A stretch of DNA of 32,515 nucleotides from Candidatus Paracaedibacteraceae bacterium. GTDB lineage: Bacteria > Pseudomonadota > Alphaproteobacteria > Paracaedibacterales > CAIULA01. Below the pieces are notes generated by a model, which searched no databases, had not been told where the DNA came from, and worked only from the letters and a program-made list of their open reading frames with translations. Made by a program: the position numbers and the translations under genes. This document shows positions 17,920 to 26,372 of this stretch, one piece after another; the stretch's first letter is position 1; each line of letters starts with the position of its first letter. The stretch is from the NCBI GenBank assembly GCA_027328625.1, contig DAHVSZ010000006.1:1-32515 (forward strand), given 5' to 3'.

Positions 17920-19188
17920 ATGACAACAAGTATTAGAATTGTTGGAGGCAATCCTCTTAAAGGATCCATTCGCATCAGAGGTGCTAAAAACGCAGCACTT
18001 CCTTTAATGACAGCAGCTCTTTTAACAGACGAAACATTAACACTAACTAATGTTCCTTGTTTAACTGACATTCAAACAATGGCTGAATTATTGGCTCAAC
18101 ATGGAGTGTACATTAACCATACTCCTGGTAGCTATACTTATGAGTTAAAAGCACAAACAATTACCAACACAACTGCGCCCTATGATTTGGTCAGTAAAAT
18201 GAGAGCCTCTATTTTAGTTCTTGGGCCATTATTGGCACGTTGTGGACAGGCAAAAGTATCTCTTCCAGGTGGTTGTGCTATTGGAACCCGTCCAGTTGAT
18301 ATTCATCTAAATGGTCTTAAACAATTGGGCGCGCATATTGAACTCAGTGAAGGCTATATCCACGCATCAGCCCCCAATGGATTAGTTGGCGCAAATGTTA
18401 CAATGCCACTTGTCAGTGTAACAGCAACTGAAAATCTGATGATGGCAGCAACTTTGGCTAAAGGTGAAACGCGCTTAATCAATGCGGCTCGTGAACCAGA
18501 AGTTGTGGATCTTGCAAATTGTTTAATAGCAATGGGTGCAAGAATTACAGGCGCTGGAACAGACTCCATTATTATTGAAGGGGTAAGTCATTTGCATAAA
18601 GCCACCCATGATGTACTCCCTGATCGAATTGAAACTGGCACTTATGCTATGGCTGCTATTATCACAGATGGCGACCTTGAGTTAACCCATACAAGTCTAT
18701 CTTTGATTCCTAGCATTACATCAGTTTTGCAACAAGCAGGAGCAGATATTCAAGCAACCACCAATGGCGTGAGAGTCAAAGCTTCTTTATCACCAATTAT
18801 AGGGGTAGATGTCATGACTGAGCCATACCCTGGATTTGCCACAGACCTGCAAGCACAAATAATGGCAATTATGACCATTTGCCAAGGTGCATCCATGATT
18901 ACAGAAACAATTTTTGAAAACCGTTTTATGCATGTACCTGAGCTTTGTCGTATGGGGGCAAATATTACAGTGCATAATTCTTCAGCACTTGTTCGAGGAG
19001 TTCCCTATTTAAGTGGCGCACAAGTGATGGCAACTGACCTTAGAGCTTCGGTTTGCTTAGTTTTAGCAGGCCTTGCTGCCAGAGGTGAAACCACTATTAG
19101 TCGCATTTACCATCTTGATCGTGGTTATGAGAAATTAGAAGAAAAGCTATGCAATTGTGGTGCTAGTATTGAAAGGATAGCTGCTTAG
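17920..19188 (+). CDS. murA: UDP-N-acetylglucosamine 1-carboxyvinyltransferase
   Basis: Catalyses the first committed step of peptidoglycan synthesis, adding enolpyruvate to UDP-GlcNAc in the cytoplasm. 422 residues, normal length. K23 and N24 in RGAKNAALP, and C119 in [12 protein letters not shown], are the substrate-binding and catalytic residues; a Cys at this site implies the usual fosfomycin-sensitive form. [10 protein letters not shown] near the C-terminus is also conserved. GAGG lies about 6 bases before the ATG. Eleven bases after the stop begins the double-hairpin element at 19199. A functional murA together with dapD and dapE implies the organism makes peptidoglycan. Confidence 0.97.
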   Translation: MTTSIRIVGGNPLKGSIRIRGAKNAALPLMTAALLTDETLTLTNVPCLTDIQTMAELLAQHGVYINHTPGSYTYELKAQTITNTTAPYDLVSKMRASILVLGPLLARCGQAKVSLPGGCAIGTRPVDIHLNGLKQLGAHIELSEGYIHASAPNGLVGANVTMPLVSVTATENLMMAATLAKGETRLINAAREPEVVDLANCLIAMGARITGAGTDSIIIEGVSHLHKATHDVLPDRIETGTYAMAAIITDGDLELTHTSLSLIPSITSVLQQAGADIQATTNGVRVKASLSPIIGVDVMTEPYPGFATDLQAQIMAIMTICQGASMITETIFENRFMHVPELCRMGANITVHNSSALVRGVPYLSGAQVMATDLRASVCLVLAGLAARGETTISRIYHLDRGYEKLEEKLCNCGASIERIAA

Positions 19189-19198
19189 ATGTAGATAG

Positions 19199-19275
19199 AA
19201 GAAGTATACGTGTCCCTCCGGCTTGACCGGAGGGCCTTTATCCTTTGGTCAAGCCAAAGGAAAACTATACTTCTT
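19199..19275 (+). repeat. Double-hairpin palindromic element with complementary loops, downstream of murA
   Basis: A perfect 10-bp outer stem (19199-19208 with 19266-19275) encloses two perfect hairpins: an 8-bp stem 19214-19221/19227-19234 with loop CTTGA, and a 7-bp stem 19242-19248/19254-19260 with loop TCAAG. The two loops are exact reverse complements, so GGCTTGACC (19220-19228) can pair with GGTCAAGCC (19247-19255). An AT-rich run follows. It may terminate murA transcription, or be a REP-like or transposable palindromic repeat; a related core occurs at 25571. Confidence 0.75.
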
Positions 19276-19285
19276 ATTTTATTAA

Positions 19286-19388
19286 AAGACACTAATCATC
19301 ATTATTTTATAATGAGCTTGCTATAGTTTATCTAATTGAAATATTTCGTAGTTTTTTAAAGTTTATTATTAATAAATGATTAGGTCTT
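19286..19388 (+). promoter_or_regulatory. Inverted repeat in the leader of the sodium channel gene
   Basis: AAGAC-A-CTAATCAT at 19286-19299 can pair with ATGATTAG-GTCTT at 19376-19388, thirteen pairs with one bulged A. Within it, TCATTAT (19299-19305) and ATAATGA (19309-19315) form a second small hairpin that competes for the end of the arm. The element ends about 50 bases before the channel start. In AT-rich DNA such pairing can be chance, so a regulatory function is only suggested. Confidence 0.35.
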
Positions 19389-19440
19389 GTGTGAGATTAT
19401 TATGAAATAAAAGACCAACAAATTGTTTACAAACTCGTCG

Positions 19441-20238
19441 ATGCTTATATTAAAAACTAAAAGGCTTGTTAATCATAAGTACTTTCACCAGTTTATAATC
19501 GCTGTTATTCTTATCAACAGCGTGGTTTTGGGGCTACAAGCTTCATCTTCAACACGAATTTATTATGACAACTATTTGTCAATTGTTGATAAATTATGCC
19601 TTACAATATTTATCTTTGAACTTAGTTTAAGAATTCTTACTGACAGAAGTCAATTCTTCAAAAATGGATGGAATATTTTTGATGTTATTATTATTGGCTT
19701 TTCATGTATTGCTGGCATCAGCCATATAACAGTTCTTAGAGGATTTCGAGTCATTCGTGTTTTGCATTTGGTCTCTGAATTTCCAATGCTTGAAAGAGTT
19801 GTCAAAGGAATGATCTTGTCCTTACCAGGAGTTGGTGCCGCTATTACGCTTCTTATAATAATTTTCTATATGGCAGCTGTTATGGCAACAACTTACTTTG
19901 GGGAAAGTTTTCCTGATTTATTTGGAACGATAGGGGCATCTATTTATACTTTATTCCAAGTGATGACACTCGAAAGTTGGTCAACGGGAGTAGTGAGACC
20001 TGTGATGGTCAAATTCTCTTATGCATGGATGTTCTTCGTTCCATTCATTATGATGACAACTTATATTATTTTGAATCTTTTTATTGGTATTATTGGTCAT
20101 GCTATTCAGTCTGTTGAAAAACATCATCAAAGAAAAAATTCTAATAGTCGTGATATAGAGGATATAGCAAAACGTCTTGAGCTCATCGAAAGATGTCTGC
20201 AACACGAAATACGCAGGCGTAGATCAATGAAGGATTGA
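19441..20238 (+). CDS. Bacterial voltage-gated sodium channel (NaChBac/NavMs type)
   Basis: An inner-membrane channel subunit, 265 residues from the ATG at 19441 (an in-frame TTG at 19423 would add six), with six membrane segments; four subunits would make the pore. S1 is near IIAVILINSVVL, S2 carries the conserved Glu in IFELSLRI, and S4 reads LRGFRVIRVLHLV, giving three Arg at every third position and a His where a fourth charge is usual. The pore has the bacterial Nav filter TLESWS (about 176-181). S6 is followed by a Glu/Arg-rich helix near the end that fits the C-terminal coiled coil of this family. It lies between murA and the DUF2948 gene, which are often neighbours in Alphaproteobacteria, so it may be an insertion. 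Confidence 0.92.
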   Translation: MLILKTKRLVNHKYFHQFIIAVILINSVVLGLQASSSTRIYYDNYLSIVDKLCLTIFIFELSLRILTDRSQFFKNGWNIFDVIIIGFSCIAGISHITVLRGFRVIRVLHLVSEFPMLERVVKGMILSLPGVGAAITLLIIIFYMAAVMATTYFGESFPDLFGTIGASIYTLFQVMTLESWSTGVVRPVMVKFSYAWMFFVPFIMMTTYIILNLFIGIIGHAIQSVEKHHQRKNSNSRDIEDIAKRLELIERCLQHEIRRRRSMKD

Positions 20239-20366
20239 AATGGTTTTTTTTAAAGAAATATCCTGTTACTCTTAAATAATTAACGTTGGTTAGATATTAA
20301 TACTAAGCTAAATATTGCTGTTTTTAATACTGAATTAGCGTTAATATTAAAATATTAGGAGTGACC

Positions 20367-20852
20367 ATGTCTGAACCATCATTTACACCACTTAAGTTAC
20401 TGGCACAAGATGCAGAAGAAATTCACATCCTGTCAGTTCATCTGCAAGATGGTCTCTTTCCTTTAACTTCTATGCATTTTGAGAAAGAGGATAAAACTTT
20501 TTCTTGCCTAGTTAATCGTTTTTGTTGGGAACATGTGGATGCTCATCCAAATGAAAATCGATACTATCGAGTTCACACAGGTCTTGTTTTCTCTAATGTA
20601 TTTGCCGTTCACCAACGTAATTTTGATCAAAAACATGAACAACGCATTTTGAATTTATTGATGATGACCGTGGAAGAACACAAAAATAGCAAAAAAACCA
20701 TTCATCTTCTATTTTCAGGTGATAAAGAAATTAAGCTTGAAGTAAAATCAATCCAATGTCATTTTGGCGATATAGATCATCCTTGGTCTACAAGTAAAAA
20801 ACCAACTCACCTCCATGAACATTTAGAAGAATTAGAGAAAAAAAGTGCTTAA
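20367..20852 (+). CDS. DUF2948 family protein
   Basis: A 161-residue cytoplasmic protein of unknown function that matches the alphaproteobacterial DUF2948 family in length and layout: LKLLAQDAEEIHILSVHLQD at the start, FSCLVNRFCWE in the middle, and IHLLFSGDKEIKLEVK followed by DIDHPW near the end. The gene is commonly found beside murA and hisD, which fits its place here, although a channel gene intervenes. The ATG at 20367 is chosen because TTAGGAG lies six bases before it; an in-frame GTG at 20361 sits inside that ribosome site. The 128-base gap before it is very AT-rich. Confidence 0.82.
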   Translation: MSEPSFTPLKLLAQDAEEIHILSVHLQDGLFPLTSMHFEKEDKTFSCLVNRFCWEHVDAHPNENRYYRVHTGLVFSNVFAVHQRNFDQKHEQRILNLLMMTVEEHKNSKKTIHLLFSGDKEIKLEVKSIQCHFGDIDHPWSTSKKPTHLHEHLEELEKKSA

Positions 20853-20921
20853 TTATTTCTATTGAATTCTAAAGTTATTCGATTATATAAGTTAAATATA
20901 TTGTATTATTGTTGTGTAATA

Positions 20922-22868
20922 ATGAAAAAAATAAAAGCAATAGCGCTAAGTTTATTTTTAAGTACAAGTCTTGGTTGGACGGCTGATGGTGATGATTTCT
21001 TTCCAGGGTTTAAAAAAGGATTTCTAAAGAGAGAAGGAGCAGCAGCTGCTGCTGCTAAGTCACCAGATATATCAACTGCGACCAGAGAATTGGATTTGGT
21101 TATTGGCGATTTAGGCAGATATTCTGTTGATGAAACTTTAAAATCAACTCTTGTTACGAAGACGAGAGAACTATTTTCTAATATTTTTTCAGGAAAATTA
21201 GATGCGGTTTATTCTTCACGAGAATATTATTATACATGGTTAAAAGCTCGCTCATTAAGAAACACAGATCTCAGGTCTGAAGGGGTAGACTTATGGGGTA
21301 ATGGAATTGCGATGCAGCTTGTAAAAGCTTATGAAGTACTTGATCATATTTTTATATCTGGTTTATTAGATTATCTTGATGGTCTGCCAGATGGTGCTGA
21401 TAAATTAAGAAAAGAGTTTTTTTTGCTCTATAGAGGAAGCAATCGATCTTGTGGAAAATTAATAGCATTAAAACCCGAATGGGCTGAATACTTCCCAAAA
21501 TATCCTATAGAAGATGTTCCTATAATTGGTTATTACCAAGATACAACCTTACCTGACCGTCCTTATAAGCTCTATTTAATGAATAATGGCAAGGAATATA
21601 GTGGTGCAAAAACAGTTCCAAGCCCGAGCCTCAGTACCTATCAATGGGGTGAATTTTCCATGATGACTCCAACAAAATCTCTTTCAGGCGATCGTATAGT
21701 ATTAGATCAAACAAATGATGGGTTTATTCTCGACAAACAAGGAAAATTAGTCGCTCAAAATGGAACAGCTGTTTTTGCTTCAACAGAATGGGCCCCTGGA
21801 AGGTCTACGGCTTATAGGTATGAATTCGACGATGATCTTGGGAGAATGGTTTTTAGATCTGTGGATGATAGCTATTTAGGTGAAATTATCGATGTTGCAG
21901 GGGGAATTGATCAACTTCTAACAGAACAGCTCATTTTTATCCCTGATTCTGAATATACTTTGGCAGAAGGCTGGAGGATAGATAGAGAAGATTCTAGAGA
22001 ATTACTGCCTTTCTTGTATGCTTTAAAAGCAAATACCAGAGATAAGGGGTTATCGATATTATTAGAGGAACTCATTACTTTAATGAGAAAATCTTTAGAA
22101 GATAGGGCCATGACAGATGATGCACTTTATTTAAAAAGAACCGCGGGTGATATTTTAAAAGCTCCTTTTCCTGTAGTGCCTAGACATATAGAAGATAAAA
22201 GTACTTTAGTTGCTGCAAGTGCTGCTGCAGGAGCTGAAAATAAAACAACGACTCTGGTAGTACCTGTTGGGACAGTGAGTGCTACTGCTTCTGTTTCTGC
22301 TTCTGAATCAACAGGAGCAACAGGAGGCACCGGAGCACTGAAGGAAAAAGAAATGCCTGAAGTAGTTCCAACTTCACCAACTGAGGTTGAGGTTGCACAA
22401 AAAGAAACAAGATTAACTGCCGCTAAAGCTGCTATGGAACCTCCAGTAAAACCAGCTAAAAAGAAAAATATAGGCGGCCCTCTCAAAGAGCCTGCGGAAG
22501 CCCCTTCTTCAGCGGCAGCAACAACAATAGATGCTGTTGAAGCAGCAGCATTAGGAAAACTTGAACAATTAAGACATCTAAAACCTAGTGAAGTTAGTGC
22601 AATCTTATCAGAGATGGCATCTCAATTGAGCAGTGTTGGTATTGACGCTTCTTCTGAAAAAGTCAGAGGCAGAGGCTCTCATTTTGCCAAAGGCCTGAAA
22701 TCAACAGTAACAGGTGCTAAAGCGGCTGTGTCTTTAGTAAGGCGTCCTGTGAAGCAAGGATTTCAAGTCGGAACTCTAAGGAAGATTGTTAAAGATTTTG
22801 CAGCAAGAGCAAGATTAATTAGCATATCTAAAGCTAAAGCCGCAGGGGGAGCCGGTGGTAGACCTTAA
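20922..22868 (+). CDS. Secreted protein of unknown family, Ala-rich
   Basis: 648 residues from the ATG at 20922. This start is chosen because it places MKKIKAIALSLFLSTSLGWTA, a textbook signal peptide, at the N-terminus; the longer frame from a TTG at 20862 would bury it. After cleavage the protein is exported at least to the periplasm. Residues about 30-450 look globular, with many Tyr and Trp, for example EYYYTWLKAR and SLSTYQWGEFSMMTP. Then follows a low-complexity Ala/Thr/Ser/Pro stretch (about 430-570) and a basic helical tail ending in AGGAGGRP. I recognise no domain. It lies between the DUF2948 gene and rdgB. An effector or envelope role is possible but unproven. Confidence 0.75.
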   Translation: MKKIKAIALSLFLSTSLGWTADGDDFFPGFKKGFLKREGAAAAAAKSPDISTATRELDLVIGDLGRYSVDETLKSTLVTKTRELFSNIFSGKLDAVYSSREYYYTWLKARSLRNTDLRSEGVDLWGNGIAMQLVKAYEVLDHIFISGLLDYLDGLPDGADKLRKEFFLLYRGSNRSCGKLIALKPEWAEYFPKYPIEDVPIIGYYQDTTLPDRPYKLYLMNNGKEYSGAKTVPSPSLSTYQWGEFSMMTPTKSLSGDRIVLDQTNDGFILDKQGKLVAQNGTAVFASTEWAPGRSTAYRYEFDDDLGRMVFRSVDDSYLGEIIDVAGGIDQLLTEQLIFIPDSEYTLAEGWRIDREDSRELLPFLYALKANTRDKGLSILLEELITLMRKSLEDRAMTDDALYLKRTAGDILKAPFPVVPRHIEDKSTLVAASAAAGAENKTTTLVVPVGTVSATASVSASESTGATGGTGALKEKEMPEVVPTSPTEVEVAQKETRLTAAKAAMEPPVKPAKKKNIGGPLKEPAEAPSSAAATTIDAVEAAALGKLEQLRHLKPSEVSAILSEMASQLSSVGIDASSEKVRGRGSHFAKGLKSTVTGAKAAVSLVRRPVKQGFQVGTLRKIVKDFAARARLISISKAKAAGGAGGRP

Positions 22869-22878
22869 TCTAAAATAC

Positions 22879-22907
22879 TTGCATCAAAGATTTTGGCATT
22901 TTATCTT
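22879..22907 (+). promoter_or_regulatory. Possible promoter for rdgB
   Basis: TTGCAT (22879-22884) and TATCTT (22902-22907) are 17 bases apart, a sigma-70-like arrangement about 30 bases before the rdgB ATG, in the 69-base gap after the secreted protein gene. Seen by eye only. Confidence 0.3.
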
Positions 22908-22937
22908 GCTATAAGAAACCATAAGTTCTGATTTTAC

Positions 22938-23531
22938 ATGCGCAAATTTACAGATTCAAAACTGCTAATCGCCAGCCATAACAACGGCAAGGTTCGTGAA
23001 ATTGGAGAACTATTAAAACCATTCGGTTTAGAGGTGGTTTCAGCTTCTGATCTAAACATCGAAGAGCCAGAAGAAACAGAAGTAACTTTTGAAGGGAATG
23101 CTCTTTTAAAAGCAACGTATTGCGCAAAGCAAAGCAATCTTCCATCATTGGCTGACGACAGTGGTTTGGTTGTACCTGCACTTAATGGGGCACCTGGCGT
23201 TTATTCAGCGCGTTGGGCAGGGCCTGAGCGTGATTTCACAAAAGCTATGAAGCGTGTTGAAGATGAAATGAAAGAAAAAAAAGACCGTTCGGCTTATTTT
23301 ATTTGTTGTTTAGCCCTTGCTTGGCCGAATGGGCATAGTGAAATCTTTAAAGGTCGCTGGGACGGACATTTGGTTTTTCCACCTCGAGGGCAATATGGTT
23401 TTGGTTACGATCCCATCTTTGTTCCAAAAGGCTATAACATGACAGCGGCAGAAATGGTCCCAGAAAAAAAGCACGCGCTCTCTCATCGAGCGCATGCTTT
23501 TAAACAATTAGTTGAAAACTGTTTTGGTTAA
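22938..23531 (+). CDS. rdgB: dITP/XTP pyrophosphatase
   Basis: Hydrolyses non-canonical purine triphosphates such as dITP and XTP to monophosphates, keeping them out of DNA and RNA. 197 residues, normal length. The family signature is complete: ASHNNGKVREI near 13-23, FEGNALLKA near 52-60, LADDSGL near 72-78, GAPGVYSARWAG near 84-95, GRWDG and GFGYDPIF near 150-157, and SHRAHA near 185-190. In Alphaproteobacteria this gene commonly sits next to hemW; here about 3 kb of secreted and outer-membrane genes lie between them. Its 3' end overlaps the end of the convergent coiled-coil gene by 4 bases. Confidence 0.96.
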   Translation: MRKFTDSKLLIASHNNGKVREIGELLKPFGLEVVSASDLNIEEPEETEVTFEGNALLKATYCAKQSNLPSLADDSGLVVPALNGAPGVYSARWAGPERDFTKAMKRVEDEMKEKKDRSAYFICCLALAWPNGHSEIFKGRWDGHLVFPPRGQYGFGYDPIFVPKGYNMTAAEMVPEKKHALSHRAHAFKQLVENCFG

Positions 23532-25492
23532 GGAGCAACCCTACCGCTTGTGTGTCTTCTCAGTCTAAGTTCAGTTTGCATCCACGCAGCCAATCCTTCC
23601 GGTCTTGTCATCTTTCCAAGACTATGTTGCTCTTCTACCTGCCGACGTATAAGTTCAGCAAATGCAAAAACTGTATCCATTGAATCTGGATGGGTGGGAC
23701 TTTTAATAACAGGAGATAATAAAGGAGCAGCTCCTTTAGGGGAGCCAGTTCCCACAGCTATAGTAGGAGGTTTTGTGCGCCTTACAGAAACTCCTTTTAA
23801 TTCATTAAAGACATCTCTGCTTCCTGCTGCTGATGTACCAAACCCTTTTAAACTCTCAGTTAAAATTGCCCATGGTTTTAGAGCACTTACAACCCTTGGT
23901 AATTGATCTACTTCAACACCCATACCAGCTGCAATAGATGACAAAAGAGCTTTTGCTTCAGCGCCTTCCTTTCCAGCAAGGGTATGAACCGCCTTCACTA
24001 TTTCATCAATGTTATTAACAGGAATTTGCTTTTCTCCTCCTGTTCTACCATAAGTACCATCAGAGCTAATAACTTGCCCAATAATATCTAAAGTATCATA
24101 GGGTTTTTCAACAGCTAAGAAACCTGCTCCCATCATCGCTCTTTTAATCTTTTCTGTTCGTTCAACCTCAGTTCGAGCTCTATCTGCAGCTGCAATCAAT
24201 GACTCACCAGGAGTTGCCGCAATATGAGGATGGATTCTCAAAGCACTTAATTTTGACGCTGTAGTTCCAACTCCACCTTTAGGAGATTTTGGATCAACGG
24301 CCAATTGCGCTTCAGCCATTTGCCCAAGAACATTCATGACTTCACCAATGTCTGTTGTTGGCAAAATTCCAAATTGACCGCGTAATTTGTCTAATGCTTC
24401 TTTAGCTGCCAAATGTTGAGGCGAAGATGCATTAGCTGCAGCTCCAATAACTTTAGTAAAATCTCCTGGCTTTCTTAAGTCATAACCAATGGGTGACAAA
24501 AGAGGTGCCACAGTCTTAGATAATGTTTCATAAGGATTCGCAAAAGCTTTTACCAAATGAGGCTGGCCTTCTGTCACACCACGTATAATGCCATTAAGCC
24601 TTTCCACCTCGGCAGTTAAGCCCTTTAGATCATCTTTGTATCTATCTATTTCCTCTTGAAGAGCTTTTGTTTTGTCGGCATGTTCAGCTTTTTCTTTAAT
24701 AAATTGCACTCGTTCTTTTTCTAATTCTGCTAATCGTCTTTGTGCAGCTTGGTGTTCTTGATCTAGTCTTATGTAACGTACCCTTTCTACTTCAGCTGCT
24801 TTCTCAGCTGCCTCTCTTGCTGCTATAAGTGGCGCTTGTCCGGCTCTTAGAGCGTCTCTATCTCTGGTTAGAGCTTCAACTTGTCTTGTTAATAGGTTAT
24901 TTTGTGCTAGTGCTGCATCTCTTTCTGCAGTAATACGAGCGAGCTCTCTATTTATAGCTTCACGTTCACGACGAAGATCAGCTAATTGTGCTACTAACCT
25001 TATATTCTCTGCTCTCAAACCATCACGCTCAGCTGCCATCGCATCTAATCGTCTTTGGATATCATCTCGCGCTGCTCTTAAAGCATCTCTTTCAGCTGTT
25101 AAAACACCAACCTGAGCACGAAATCTTGCACTTTCATCACGGGCATCTCTTAATTCAGCCAGAAGAGCCGCTGGCGGAGGAGCTGCAACTGCGACACCCC
25201 GTAGTCTCAGAGCTGCATTTTCGGTTTCTAAACGAGTTATACCGCTGACAGCATCTGATATTTCAGCATGAAGATGGGGGCCTCGTATGTCTTTTGCCCA
25301 TAATAACCCACGAGCCCCAGCAATGGCACCACCCAGATCACCTGGTCTACCAACGGCTGGCCATATTTCTCTAACTGCTGTTAGAACTCTTGTTGCAGGA
25401 GGGTCTCCTATCTTAACATCAGAACTATTGCTAGGAGAAATCGCTGCGAACAGGATTCCTCCTATTACACTTAAGATTTTTGTTTTAAGCAT
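23528..25492 (-). CDS. Secreted coiled-coil protein of unknown family with an internal duplication
   Basis: 654 residues from the ATG at 25492, chosen because AAAGGAG lies just upstream and it opens with the signal-like MLKTKILSVIGGILFAAIS. A frame extending to 25588 would run through a structured leader and hide the signal. Residues about 78-305 are a long Arg/Glu/Ala coiled coil with heptad-like repeats such as LTAERDAL and MAAERDGL. The C-terminal half appears to hold a duplicated module of about 70 residues, starting NPYETL (319-324) and KPYDTL (463-468) and each ending near a GxxGI/GxGV turn. Codons are richer in G and C than in neighbours because of the Ala/Arg content. Function unknown; export and coiled coil suggest an envelope scaffold or host-directed protein. 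Confidence 0.75.
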   Translation of the reverse strand: MLKTKILSVIGGILFAAISPSNSSDVKIGDPPATRVLTAVREIWPAVGRPGDLGGAIAGARGLLWAKDIRGPHLHAEISDAVSGITRLETENAALRLRGVAVAAPPPAALLAELRDARDESARFRAQVGVLTAERDALRAARDDIQRRLDAMAAERDGLRAENIRLVAQLADLRREREAINRELARITAERDAALAQNNLLTRQVEALTRDRDALRAGQAPLIAAREAAEKAAEVERVRYIRLDQEHQAAQRRLAELEKERVQFIKEKAEHADKTKALQEEIDRYKDDLKGLTAEVERLNGIIRGVTEGQPHLVKAFANPYETLSKTVAPLLSPIGYDLRKPGDFTKVIGAAANASSPQHLAAKEALDKLRGQFGILPTTDIGEVMNVLGQMAEAQLAVDPKSPKGGVGTTASKLSALRIHPHIAATPGESLIAAADRARTEVERTEKIKRAMMGAGFLAVEKPYDTLDIIGQVISSDGTYGRTGGEKQIPVNNIDEIVKAVHTLAGKEGAEAKALLSSIAAGMGVEVDQLPRVVSALKPWAILTESLKGFGTSAAGSRDVFNELKGVSVRRTKPPTIAVGTGSPKGAAPLLSPVIKSPTHPDSMDTVFAFAELIRRQVEEQHSLGKMTRPEGLAAWMQTELRLRRHTSGRVAP

Positions 25493-25532
25493 TTTTATTC
25501 TCCTTTCTCTAAATAAAAATTTATAAAAAACA

Positions 25533-25669
25533 GTGCAAGTTTTCCCTCTCACTCCTAAGTTTTCATGCCTCTTGACCGGGGGATCCATGAGACCCTATGG
25601 TCACCATAACGATGAAATCGTTTGGAAAGGGAAACTCGATCCTGGATGGTCTTTAAAAATAACTTGCAC
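25533..25669 (-). promoter_or_regulatory. Structured leader or terminator-like element before the coiled-coil gene
   Basis: On the - strand, GTGCAAGTT (25669-25661) can pair with AACTTGCAC (25541-25533), directly followed by a run of six T. A second helix, TTCCCT (25633-25628) with AGGGAA (25547-25542), stacks inside. Further in are the odd palindrome TATGGT-C-ACCATA (25596-25608) and the core CTTGACCGG (25571-25579 on +) shared with the element after murA. It could be a terminator for the upstream barrel gene, an attenuator for the coiled-coil gene, or a degenerate palindromic repeat. Confidence 0.5.
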
Positions 25670-25700
25670 ACTAGGTAAAAACTAAAATTACTCAAACTTG

Positions 25701-26372
25701 CTAAAATCTGTATGTTAACCCAATTAACAAAGTATGCAATTTGGGCTTTGTATTTACTCTCGTATAGTATCCACCGCTTCGAGTAACATTTATATTTTTA
25801 TATGGATGAAATGCGCTTCTAAGTTCTAAGCGGAAAAATAAATTATTGTAGCATTTTATTTCCATGCCCAACCCTGGGACAAAGGCATTGCTTCTATAAC
25901 CTTGATTTAAAGGCACAAAATTATTGTTTGGATCGTTTAAATCTATAGAAATACGCCGTGATTCCCAGCCGACACGCATATATAATAGAATATTATTTTG
26001 AAGTTGATAGCCTATCCTTGCTGCAGCTCCATAGGCATTTTTTAATTTTGTTCTAACGGTTTCTTGTAATCTCCCGCCGAAGATGCTACTAAACTCAGAA
26101 CTTGAATTTAGAAAAGAGTATAAGGCTTCTGCGCCTAAATAATACGGTCCCCAAAAATGTCCCCAACCAGCAAAAATTTCACCTGAGGGTGCATTGTCTT
26201 TTAAACCATAATTAAAAGGATAAAGTTGATCGTCTAGTCCATGAAATGCTGTATTTTGATTTCCAGTTAGAACATTTGCTCCAACACCTGCGCCAATGTA
26301 CAAACCTGTATCAGCGGCACAGAGTGTTGGAAATAAAAGTAAGATAAGATATAAACTCAACTTTTTATTCAT
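25701..26372 (-). CDS. Outer-membrane beta-barrel protein (porin-like)
   Basis: 223 residues with signal peptide MNKKLSLYLILLLFPTLCAA, cleaved just before DTGLYIGAGVG. The mature part alternates polar and aromatic residues in short strands (GEIFAGWGHFWGPYYLGAEALY, shown in part: GPYYLGAEALY; AYGAAARIGYQL; LLYMRVGWESRR; FFRLELRSAF) and ends in LLIGLTYRF, the terminal Phe being the BAM-recognition signal. This fits an 8-stranded barrel of the OmpA-like/Omp25-like surface antigen type. AGAGAATAAT before the ATG is a weak ribosome site. It shares the - strand with the coiled-coil gene downstream and may be co-transcribed with it. Confidence 0.83.
   Translation of the reverse strand: MNKKLSLYLILLLFPTLCAADTGLYIGAGVGANVLTGNQNTAFHGLDDQLYPFNYGLKDNAPSGEIFAGWGHFWGPYYLGAEALYSFLNSSSEFSSIFGGRLQETVRTKLKNAYGAAARIGYQLQNNILLYMRVGWESRRISIDLNDPNNNFVPLNQGYRSNAFVPGLGMEIKCYNNLFFRLELRSAFHPYKNINVTRSGGYYTRVNTKPKLHTLLIGLTYRF

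Noticed and set aside
20279-20345. ATTAACG/CGTTAAT inverted repeat before the DUF2948 gene
   Set aside because: Seven bases in very AT-rich DNA with a loop of more than 50 bases is too weak to call an operator.
20862-20921. N-terminal extension of the secreted Ala-rich protein from a TTG
   Set aside because: It would bury a textbook signal peptide that starts at 20922, and no ribosome site supports the TTG.
22127-22486. 119-residue antisense frame under the Ala-rich region
   Set aside because: It is a by-product of the repetitive Ala/Thr codons on the other strand; the sense frame has a signal peptide and continues on both sides.
25493-25588. N-terminal extension of the coiled-coil protein
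   Set aside because: It reads through the structured leader and a ribosome site; the ATG at 25492 gives a signal peptide.
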